Notes under the pieces: generated by a model
What the model was told of the DNA's origin: nothing
Databases searched by the model: none
Seen by the model: only the letters and a program-made list of their open reading frames with translations
Origin: JBOFOR01 sp051654865
GTDB taxonomy: Bacteria > Bacillota > Clostridia > Peptostreptococcales > Peptostreptococcaceae
Length of the DNA: 12,676 nucleotides
Assembly: GCA_051654865.1 (NCBI GenBank)
Contig: JBOFYV010000025.1
Span: 1-12,676 of the forward strand
Direction: 5' to 3'
In this document: piece by piece, positions 1-6,040 of the stretch
Layout of the letters: each line of letters opens with the position of its first letter
How positions within the stretch are numbered: the stretch's first letter is position 1
Position numbers and translations under genes: made by a program

Positions 1-159
1 GATATATAATAGAGACTAAGATTTTAATTAAGTTTACTGCTTGTTAGAATTCTGCAGAGAAGAGAATAAAAATAAAAAAATCAAAAACAGAAAAACCAAA
101 ACAAAAAAGTAAAAATAAAAAAATAATAAATAAGAATAAAGAAATTAAGATATAAATAA

Positions 160-199
160 AAAAGGATGTTATTATGATTTATCATAATAGCATCCTTTT
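160..199. terminator. Hairpin terminator, probably bidirectional, downstream of pflA
   Basis: AAAAGGATG (160-168) pairs with CATCCTTTT (191-199). Inside it, nine further pairs (170-178 with 181-189) form after a T/G wobble, so the real loop is only a few bases. Read on the minus strand the stem is followed by TTTTTT then ATTTA, a good U-tract for ending pflA transcripts. Read on the plus strand it is followed by TTTTGTTTTC, so it could also end an upstream plus-strand gene outside the window. Confidence 0.8.
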
Positions 200-237
200 G
201 TTTTCTATCCCCAAAGTCCAAATCTTAAATATTTAGG

Positions 238-377
238 GTATAATCTATTATAATATATAGTTCAAGAGCGAAGAGAAGAGTTGAGGAAAAGTTGCACCGA
301 CCTTGCAGCTTGCCTGCCGGAAGGAAAACTTTTACTCAACTCTTCTCGAGCGGTCTATATATTGTAATAGGTCATAC
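238..377. repeat. 140-bp three-tier imperfect palindrome (possible MITE-like element or structured 3' UTR)
   Basis: Three nested stems are visible. The outer arms 238-260 and 355-377 match as inverted repeats at 20 of 23 positions, all three differences being transitions. The middle arms GAGAAGAGTTGAG (273-285) and CTCAACTCTTCTC (335-347) are a perfect 13 bp, and AAAAGTT (287-293) with AACTTTT (327-333) adds 7 bp after a single mismatch. The core has a small hairpin, CCTT-GCAG / CTGC-AAGG (301-308 and 314-324, with a 3-nt bulge). The pentamer GAGCG occurs on both sides of the internal loop (266-270, 348-352). The core is much richer in GC than its surroundings. No U-tract follows on either strand, so it is not an ordinary terminator. 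No second copy is in the window, and I do not recognise the family. Confidence 0.75.
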
Positions 378-380
378 AAA

Positions 381-1121
381 CTATTTAGATTTACTAAATA
401 CTTTTACGCCGAATTTTTCTATTATATCAGATGCTTTTTGTACATCTTCTGATGTAGCATCAGGTGTATCTTTTAATTCATAATCTAATCCCATACTTTC
501 CCATTTATGAACACCCATAGTATGGTAAGGTAAAATTTCAAATCTATCTATATTATTAAGTGTAGAAACAAACTCACCTAATTGTTCCATATGTTCCTTA
601 TCATCTGTAACACCAGGAACAAGAACATGTCTTATCCAAACTGGTATATTTCTTTTATCTAAATGTTTAGCAACTTCTAATGATTTCTTAGATCCAACTC
701 CTGTCAAATCTTTTGATTTGTCTTCATTAATATGCTTTAAATCTAATAATACAAGATCAGTATTATCTAATATAGGATCTAAAGTGTCTATATTAACAAA
801 TCCTGATGTATCTAGGCAAGTGTGAATTCCAGCTTTTTTAGCTTTAGCGAATAATTCAGTTATAAATTCTGGTTGTAATGTAGCCTCTCCACCAGATACA
901 GTTATACCACCACCTGAGAATTTCATATAAGATTTATATTTTGATGCATCTGCTATTATTTCGTCTGTAGTGTACTCTTTACCACCTTTTGTATCCCAAG
1001 TGTCTCTGTTGTGACAATATTTACATCTTAAAGGACAACCTTGTAAAAATAATATGTATCTTATTCCAGGACCATCGACTGTTCCGAATGTTTCTATTGA
1101 ATGAACTCTACCTTTTATCAT
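381..1121 (-). CDS. pflA: Pyruvate formate-lyase activating enzyme (radical SAM)
   Basis: A 246-residue cytoplasmic radical-SAM enzyme that uses S-adenosylmethionine and a [4Fe-4S] cluster to place the glycyl radical on pyruvate formate-lyase. The cluster motif CxxxCxxC is present as CPLRCKYC (C29, C33, C36 from the chosen start), preceded by TVDGPGIRY, which is typical of glycyl-radical activases. A glycine-rich SAM-binding segment ending in SGGE lies near residues 69-79. Length matches the family (about 245). The start at 1121 is preferred over an upstream in-frame ATG at 1178, because GAGGTG (1128-1133) sits 6 nt before it and the protein then begins MIKGRVHSIE, as in homologues. The gene lies directly downstream of pflB on the same strand but is separated by 316 bp containing the pflB terminator and a promoter candidate, so it can be expressed independently. 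Activases for other glycyl-radical enzymes look similar, but the neighbour makes PFL the expected substrate. Confidence 0.96.
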   Translation of the reverse strand: MIKGRVHSIETFGTVDGPGIRYILFLQGCPLRCKYCHNRDTWDTKGGKEYTTDEIIADASKYKSYMKFSGGGITVSGGEATLQPEFITELFAKAKKAGIHTCLDTSGFVNIDTLDPILDNTDLVLLDLKHINEDKSKDLTGVGSKKSLEVAKHLDKRNIPVWIRHVLVPGVTDDKEHMEQLGEFVSTLNNIDRFEILPYHTMGVHKWESMGLDYELKDTPDATSEDVQKASDIIEKFGVKVFSKSK

Positions 1122-1193
1122 TGTATTCACCTCATAAGTTGATTTATAAATTAAGTTTGTTAAATATACTGTATACAATATTTATTTATGTAT

Positions 1194-1222
1194 ATTATAT
1201 AATTTTTGAATATTAAAGTCTA
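1194..1222 (-). promoter_or_regulatory. Candidate vegetative promoter of pflA
   Basis: On the minus strand TAGACT (1217-1222) is followed, after exactly 17 nt, by a perfect TATAAT (1194-1199). The -35 matches TTGACA at 4 of 6 positions. Transcription would begin near 1187 and give a leader of about 65 nt before the ATG at 1121. The region is very AT-rich, so a chance -10 is possible. Confidence 0.5.
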
Positions 1223-1331
1223 TAAATTATATTTTTATATTTTAATTATACCCTCAAATATTAATATTGAAACAAAATTAACTAAGTATGTATATTAAAT
1301 ATTATTAGTAATTTATAAGAAATATATGTAT

Positions 1332-1368
1332 AAAAAAAGAGAGTGTAGGATGATGAGTCCTACACTCT
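1332..1368 (-). terminator. Rho-independent terminator of pflB
   Basis: AGAGTGTAGGA (1340-1350) and TCCTACACTCT (1358-1368) form a perfect 11-bp stem with a 7-nt loop. On the minus strand the stem runs into a run of seven T (1332-1338). It lies about 70 bp past the pflB stop codon and therefore uncouples pflB from pflA. Confidence 0.92.
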
Positions 1369-1437
1369 GAAAAATAAATATACTTTGATTTGTTGATCTG
1401 TTATTCAATTGTCTGGTTTAGATATTTTAATTATAAA

Positions 1438-3669
1438 TTAGCACATTTTTCCGTGGAATGTTCTGTTTATAACGTCTAATTGTTGTTCCTTAGTTAACTT
1501 GATGAAGTTTACAGCGTATCCTGAAACTCTTATAGTTAATTGAGGGTATTCTTCTGGATGCTCCATAGCATCTTCTAATGTAGCTCTGTCAAATACGTTA
1601 ACGTTTAAGTGATGAGCTCCATCTCCGAAGTATCCATCCATCATTGCTGATAAGTTAGATACTCTTTCAGCCATATCTTTTCCTAAAGCACCTGGTACTA
1701 TAGAGAAAGTATTAGATATACCATCTTGAGCATGCTCGTATGGTAATTTAGCAACTGAAGATAATGATGCTAAAGCACCGCTCTTATCTCTTCCGTGCAT
1801 TGGGTTAGCTCCTGGAGCGAATGGCTCACCAGCTCTTCTTCCGTCAGGAGTGTTACCAGTCTTCTTACCGTAAACTACGTTAGAAGTTATTGTTAATATA
1901 GATTGAGTATGAACTGAATCTCTGTAAGTCTTGTTCTTTCTTACTTTATTCATGAAGCTTTCAACTATTTCAGAAGCTATAGAGTCAACTCTATCGTCGT
2001 TGTTTCCGAATGCTGGATATTCTCCTTCTATTTCGAAGTCAACAGCTATTCCAGCTTCATTTCTTATAGTCTTAACTTTAGCATGCTTTATAGCAGATAA
2101 TGAGTCAGCAGTTACTGAAAGACCAGCTATACCACAAGCCATAGTTCTGAATACATCTCTATCATGTAAAGCCATTTCTAATGCTTCATAAGAGTACTTA
2201 TCATGCATATAGTGGATTACGTTTAATGTATTTACGTATAAGTTTGCTAACCAATCAGTGAATGGTTCGAATTTAGCCATTACTTCATCATAATCTAAGT
2301 ATTCTGAAGTTATTGGCTCGAATCTTGGTCCTACTTGAGCACCAGACTTTTCGTCAACCCCACCGTTTATAGCGTATAATAATGTCTTAGCCATGTTTAC
2401 TCTAGCTCCGAAGAATTGCATTTGCTTACCTATTCTCATCGCAGATACACAACAAGCTATTCCGTAGTCATCTCCCCAGTATGGAGTCATTATATCGTCG
2501 TTCTCATATTGAACTGAACTTGTATCTATAGATACCTTTGAACAGAAATCTTTGAATCCTTGAGGTAATCTAGTAGACCATAATACAGTTAAGTTTGGCT
2601 CTGGAGATGGCCCTAATGTATATAAAGTATTTAAAACTCTGAATGAGTTCTTAGTTACTAATGTTCTTCCATCTAATCCCATACCACCGATTGACTCAGT
2701 TACCCAAGTTGGGTCACCAGAGAATAAATCATTGTAGTCTGGAGTTCTTAAGAATTTAACCATTCTTAATTTCATTACGAAGTGGTCCATTATTTCTTGG
2801 ATTTCTTCTTCAGTTATAGTTCCAGCAGCTAAATCTCTTTCGAAGTATATATCTAAGAAAGTAGAAGTTCTACCTAAACTCATTGCAGCTCCGTTTTGAT
2901 CTTTTATAGCACCTAAGTATCCGAAGTATAACCATTGAACAGCTTCTTTAGAGTTAGTAGCTGGATTAGATATATCGAATCCGTAAGTAGCAGCCATTTT
3001 CTTTAATTCATTTAAAGCTTTTATTTGATCAGATATTTCTTCTCTTAATCTTATAGTACCTTCATCCATACTTGAAACGTCTAAAGTTTCTTTTTGGAAG
3101 TTCTTGTCAGCTATTAACTTATCAACTCCGTATAAAGCAACTCTTCTGTAGTCTCCTATTATTCTACCTCTACCGTAAGCATCAGGTAATCCAGTTACTA
3201 TACCAGATTTTCTAACAGCTCTCATTTCAGCAGTATAAGCATCGAATACACCTTGGTTATGAGTCTTTCTATACTTTGTGAATATTTCGCTTATTTGAGG
3301 ATCACATTCGTATCCGTAAGCTTTACAAGAAGTTTCAACCATTTTTATACCACCAAATGGCATAACAGCTCTCTTTAATGGAGCATCAGTTTGGAAACCT
3401 ACTACAGTTTCTAAATCTTTATCTAAGTACCCTGGTCCATAAGCATTGATTAATGATACAGTTTTAGTATCAACATCTAATGTTCCGCCATTGTCTCTTT
3501 CTTGCTTGAAAAGAACCATAGCTTTGTCCCATAATTTTTTAGTGTTTTCAGTAGCTCCAGCTAAGAAAGAGTCATCTCCCTCGTATGGAGTGTAGTTTGC
3601 TTGGATGAACCCTCTAACATCTACTTCTTTAGTCCATCTACCTTCTTTAAATCCTTGCCATGCATTCAT
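1438..3669 (-). CDS. pflB: Formate C-acetyltransferase (pyruvate formate-lyase)
   Basis: A 743-residue glycyl-radical enzyme that converts pyruvate and CoA to acetyl-CoA and formate in anaerobic fermentation. The diagnostic tandem cysteines are present in GIACCVSAM (C406, C407). The C-terminal radical loop reads RVSGYAVNF, with the radical glycine at G717. The adjacent Cys pair marks a true PFL rather than a diol-dehydratase or choline-lyase type glycyl-radical enzyme, which have a single active-site Cys. Length is close to the E. coli enzyme (760). The start is well set: AAGGAGG (3678-3684) lies 8 nt upstream. It is activated by the pflA product encoded just downstream. The upstream region holds several dyads (3724-3856) that may be operators. 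From memory, the orthologous pair in C. difficile is called pflD/pflE. Confidence 0.98.
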   Translation of the reverse strand: MNAWQGFKEGRWTKEVDVRGFIQANYTPYEGDDSFLAGATENTKKLWDKAMVLFKQERDNGGTLDVDTKTVSLINAYGPGYLDKDLETVVGFQTDAPLKRAVMPFGGIKMVETSCKAYGYECDPQISEIFTKYRKTHNQGVFDAYTAEMRAVRKSGIVTGLPDAYGRGRIIGDYRRVALYGVDKLIADKNFQKETLDVSSMDEGTIRLREEISDQIKALNELKKMAATYGFDISNPATNSKEAVQWLYFGYLGAIKDQNGAAMSLGRTSTFLDIYFERDLAAGTITEEEIQEIMDHFVMKLRMVKFLRTPDYNDLFSGDPTWVTESIGGMGLDGRTLVTKNSFRVLNTLYTLGPSPEPNLTVLWSTRLPQGFKDFCSKVSIDTSSVQYENDDIMTPYWGDDYGIACCVSAMRIGKQMQFFGARVNMAKTLLYAINGGVDEKSGAQVGPRFEPITSEYLDYDEVMAKFEPFTDWLANLYVNTLNVIHYMHDKYSYEALEMALHDRDVFRTMACGIAGLSVTADSLSAIKHAKVKTIRNEAGIAVDFEIEGEYPAFGNNDDRVDSIASEIVESFMNKVRKNKTYRDSVHTQSILTITSNVVYGKKTGNTPDGRRAGEPFAPGANPMHGRDKSGALASLSSVAKLPYEHAQDGISNTFSIVPGALGKDMAERVSNLSAMMDGYFGDGAHHLNVNVFDRATLEDAMEHPEEYPQLTIRVSGYAVNFIKLTKEQQLDVINRTFHGKMC

Positions 3670-3723
3670 GTGAATAGCCTCCTTAGTTAAGTCAGGTTTA
3701 GTTTATAATTAGTTAATTTATGT

Positions 3724-3754
3724 TAATTAAGTTTATGATATATAAACTTAATTA
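3724..3754 (-). repeat. Perfect 12-bp inverted repeat in the pflB upstream region
   Basis: TAATTAAGTTTA (3724-3735) is the exact reverse complement of TAAACTTAATTA (3743-3754), with a 7-base loop. It begins about 55 bp upstream of the pflB start codon, so it would be in the leader or overlap the promoter. It could be an operator or a leader hairpin. No U-tract follows, so it is not a terminator. Confidence 0.65.
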
Positions 3755-3761
3755 TTTTATG

Positions 3762-3835
3762 TTTTATGATATCAATAATATATTTTATAAAATCTAGCTA
3801 GATAATTTTTAAACAATTATTATGATATCATAAAA
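3762..3835. promoter_or_regulatory. Paired inverted copies of a TGATATCA dyad upstream of pflB
   Basis: TTTTATGATATCA (3762-3774) recurs in inverted orientation as TGATATCATAAAA (3823-3835). The right copy sits inside a perfect 14-bp palindrome, TTATGATATCATAA (3820-3833). A third, degenerate copy, TTATGATATATAA, lies at 3733-3745. Two inverted operator-like sites at this distance suggest binding of a dimeric or looping regulator. The motif does not match the Rex or PerR consensus I know, so the regulator is unassigned. Confidence 0.4.
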
Positions 3836-3840
3836 ACAGT

Positions 3841-3856
3841 ATTTTGTATACAAAAT
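3841..3856. promoter_or_regulatory. 16-bp palindrome ATTTTGTATACAAAAT, candidate operator of pflB
   Basis: The 16-bp sequence is perfectly self-complementary. Its TGTATACA core also occurs at 1170-1177, between the pflA promoter candidate and the pflA start. GTATAC-centred palindromes are typical of GntR/HutC-type repressors, so a shared regulator for both pfl genes is possible. This is inference from shape only. Confidence 0.4.
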
Positions 3857-4233
3857 TTGTTTAAGCTTTTATTATGTGTAACCTGTTGTAATTTTATACT
3901 AAATTTATACCCGTCATTTTTATCTTTAAACTAAAAAATTACATTTTATTAAAAAATATAATAATCAAAAAAATAGACTCTATTAAAGGTATATAAAAAT
4001 AAGTATAAACGATAGTTATATATTAATGTAATATTTTACATAATGAGAAATAATCACATAATTTATTATGTATAAAAACGAAGCAATATATAAATAATGT
4101 AAGTTTACTGAATATAGTATTTGAGGTTTTATATTCTTTTATACAAACTCAAAAGTTAAACTGGGTGTAGGATAAAACACAATAAGTTGATATATAAGTG
4201 AATAGCAGTAATATATAAGGGTTAAAATACTAA

Positions 4234-4262
4234 TTGCATATTAGTTGAAATAAATATATAAT
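4234..4262 (+). promoter_or_regulatory. Candidate vegetative promoter of the helicase gene
   Basis: TTGCAT (4234-4239) and a perfect TATAAT (4257-4262) are separated by 17 nt. The -35 matches only the TTG half of TTGACA. Transcription would start near 4269, giving a leader of about 34 nt. The ribosome binding site AAGGA (4291-4295) lies 7 nt before the ATG. Confidence 0.5.
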
Positions 4263-4302
4263 AGAAAAGTTAAGATAAACAGATAACGGAAAGGAATTAA
4301 AT

Positions 4303-5952
4303 ATGAATATAGTTAAATTTGAAGATTTACAAATAAACGAGAATATCAAAAAAGCCGTAATAGAAATGGGATTTGAGGAGCCATCTCCAATACAAGCACA
4401 ATCAATACCAGTAATATTATCAGGAAGAGATGTAATCGGACAAGCACAAACAGGAACGGGAAAAACAGCAGCATTCAGTATACCAATATTAGAAATGGTA
4501 AATCCAGAGGACAAAAGCTTACAAGCAGTAGTTCTTTGCCCAACAAGAGAACTTGCAATACAGGTATCTACAGAAATAAGAAAAATAGGTAAGTACATGC
4601 ACGGAATAAAAACTTTACCTGTTTACGGTGGACAACCAATAGATAGACAAATAAAATCATTAAAGAGTGGAGTTCAAGTAATTATAGGTACTCCAGGACG
4701 TGTTATAGACCATATAAATCGTAAAACAATAAAAATGGATAACGTTAAAATGGTTATATTAGATGAAGCGGATGAAATGTTAGACATGGGGTTCAGAGAA
4801 GATATAGAAATGATATTAAGCAAAACTCCAGAAGAAAGACAAACTACATTCTTCTCAGCAACTATGGCGAAGGGTATACTAGACTTAACTAAAAAATACC
4901 AAAATGATCCAGAACACATAAAAGTAGTAAGAAAAGAACTTACAGTTCCAAACATAAAGCAATACTATATAGAAACAAGATCTGCTAATAAGCTAGAAGT
5001 ATTATGTAGATTAGTAGATGTTTATAATCCAAAATTATCAGTTGTATTCACTAATACTAAAAGGGGAGCAGATGAATTAGTAGGTGACTTACAAGCTAGA
5101 GGATACTTTGCAGATGCTTTACACGGAGACTTAAAGCAAACTCAAAGAGATATAGTAATGGATAAATTTAGAAATGGAACAATCGATATATTAGTAGCTA
5201 CAGATGTTGCAGCTAGAGGTATAGATGTAGATGATGTTGAAGCAGTATTTAACTATGATTTACCACAAGATGAAGAGTACTATGTACACAGAATCGGTAG
5301 AACAGGTAGAGCTGGTAGAAACGGAGTATCATTCTCATTCGTATTCGGAAAAGATATGAGAAAAATGAGAGATATAGAAAGATACACTAAGACTAAGTTA
5401 GTTAAGCATGATATACCATCAGTAGCTGATGTAGAAGAAAAGAAGGTTGGAGCATTCTTTAATCAAGTTAAAGAAGTAATAGAAGCAGGTCACTTAACTA
5501 AGCAATTACAATGGTTAGAAAACTTCTCAGAAGAATCTGAAACAGAGTATGGAGTAGTTGATATAGCAGCAGCTTTATTAAAATTAGCTTTAGGTGATGA
5601 AGAAAAGCAAGAAATAATAGATGAACCATCAAGAGAAGGTAGAAGAGACAGAGACAGAAACAGAGATAGAGGATCTAGAGGTGGAGACACTGGAGCTAAA
5701 GAAGGAATGATAAGATTATTCATAAATGTTGGTAGAAACCAAAGAGTTCAAGCTAAAGACATAGTAGGTGCTATAGCTGGGGAAGCTGGAATACCAGGTA
5801 AATTAGTTGGAACTATAGATATATATGATAAGTATACTTTCGTTGAAGTACCAAAGCAAAATGCTAAGAAGGTATTAGAAAAAATGAAAGATATAAAAAT
5901 AAAAGGAAACAAAATAAACATAGAGCAAGCTAATAGAAGAAAAAAGAACTAG
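4303..5952 (+). CDS. DEAD-box ATP-dependent RNA helicase with C-terminal DbpA-type RNA-binding domain (DeaD/CshA-like)
   Basis: A 549-residue cytoplasmic helicase that unwinds short RNA duplexes, with likely roles in ribosome assembly, mRNA turnover and cold adaptation. All core motifs are visible: Q motif (PSPIQAQSIP, 28-36), Walker A AQTGTGKT (48-55), PTRELA (80-85), DEAD (154-157), SAT (185-187), and HRIGRTGRAGR (329-339). A charged linker rich in Arg and Asp (about 444-460) leads to residues 467-545, which look like the DbpA/CsdA RNA-binding domain (IRLFINVGR, IGxI-type segment, FVEV). Length and architecture fit the clostridial DeaD/CshA group better than the shorter RhlE or CshB types. 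The gene stands alone between a large divergent region and its own terminator. I give no symbol, because DeaD and CshA cannot be told apart from this alone. Confidence 0.95.
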   Translation: MNIVKFEDLQINENIKKAVIEMGFEEPSPIQAQSIPVILSGRDVIGQAQTGTGKTAAFSIPILEMVNPEDKSLQAVVLCPTRELAIQVSTEIRKIGKYMHGIKTLPVYGGQPIDRQIKSLKSGVQVIIGTPGRVIDHINRKTIKMDNVKMVILDEADEMLDMGFREDIEMILSKTPEERQTTFFSATMAKGILDLTKKYQNDPEHIKVVRKELTVPNIKQYYIETRSANKLEVLCRLVDVYNPKLSVVFTNTKRGADELVGDLQARGYFADALHGDLKQTQRDIVMDKFRNGTIDILVATDVAARGIDVDDVEAVFNYDLPQDEEYYVHRIGRTGRAGRNGVSFSFVFGKDMRKMRDIERYTKTKLVKHDIPSVADVEEKKVGAFFNQVKEVIEAGHLTKQLQWLENFSEESETEYGVVDIAAALLKLALGDEEKQEIIDEPSREGRRDRDRNRDRGSRGGDTGAKEGMIRLFINVGRNQRVQAKDIVGAIAGEAGIPGKLVGTIDIYDKYTFVEVPKQNAKKVLEKMKDIKIKGNKINIEQANRRKKN

Positions 5953-5960
5953 TTAATTAA

Positions 5961-5989
5961 GGTATGATTGAAAAATCATACCTTTTTTT
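5961..5989 (+). terminator. Rho-independent terminator of the helicase gene
   Basis: GGTATGATT (5961-5969) pairs perfectly with AATCATACC (5974-5982) around a GAAA tetraloop and is followed by seven T (5983-5989). It lies 8 bp past the helicase stop codon. Confidence 0.95.
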
Positions 5990-6040
5990 GATAAAGTTAT
6001 ACTGTAACATTTATATGAATAGTGAGGAGGTAGAGGGGAT

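Larger units (their letters stand above)
1..380. other. Gene-free left edge of the window
   Basis: No credible coding region is visible in these 380 bases. They hold, in order, a short stretch of unknown origin (1-60), a tract made almost entirely of A with a few other bases (about 60-160), a hairpin terminator (160-199) and a 140-bp imperfect palindrome (238-377) that ends three bases before the pflA stop codon. The plus-strand frame beginning at base 3 is open for 14 codons to a TAG at 45-47 and could be the tail of an upstream gene, but that is too short to support. Confidence 0.7.
1122..1437 (-). other. Intergenic region between pflB and pflA
   Basis: This 316-bp AT-rich gap lies downstream of pflB and upstream of pflA, both on the minus strand. 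It contains the pflB terminator (1332-1368), a sigma-A-like promoter for pflA (1194-1222) and, in the predicted pflA leader, the 8-bp palindrome TGTATACA (1170-1177), which also occurs upstream of pflB. No small gene is convincing here. Confidence 0.7.
3670..4302. other. Divergent intergenic region between pflB and the helicase gene
   Basis: This 633-bp, very AT-rich region controls two divergent genes. The pflB side (3670-3900) contains a perfect 12-bp inverted repeat (3724-3754), three copies of TTATGATAT, and two palindromes (3820-3833, 3841-3856). I could not pick a convincing pflB promoter. The middle has simple AT dyads such as ATGTAA-4-TTACAT (4026-4041) and ACATAAT-2-ATTATGT (4056-4071), and a bulged stem formed by TTTGAGGTTT with AAACTCAAA (4120-4129 / 4145-4153). 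The helicase side carries a promoter candidate (4234-4262). No open reading frame here looks like a gene. Confidence 0.65.

Noticed and set aside
3..47. Fourteen open codons on the plus strand ending in TAG, possibly the tail of an upstream gene
   Set aside because: Too short to distinguish from chance, and not recognisable as any protein.
292..483. 63-codon plus-strand open frame across the palindrome and the pflA 3' end
   Set aside because: It lies antisense to pflA and inside the palindrome, has no ribosome binding site, and its protein has no recognisable features.
1157..1178. TTGTTAAAT followed by GTATACAA upstream of pflA, resembling a Rex site
   Set aside because: Only the left half matches the Rex consensus TTGTTAA-4-TTAACAA; the right half does not form the expected dyad.
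1931..2191. Antisense open frames inside pflB, the helicase, sigF and spoVAD
   Set aside because: All lie opposite strongly conserved coding sequences, lack ribosome binding sites and encode low-complexity hydrophobic or serine-rich products typical of shadow frames.
3877..3890. TGTAACCTGTTGTA as a possible CcpA cre site upstream of pflB
   Set aside because: It misses the central CG and one outer position of the cre consensus, and weak matches are easily found by chance.
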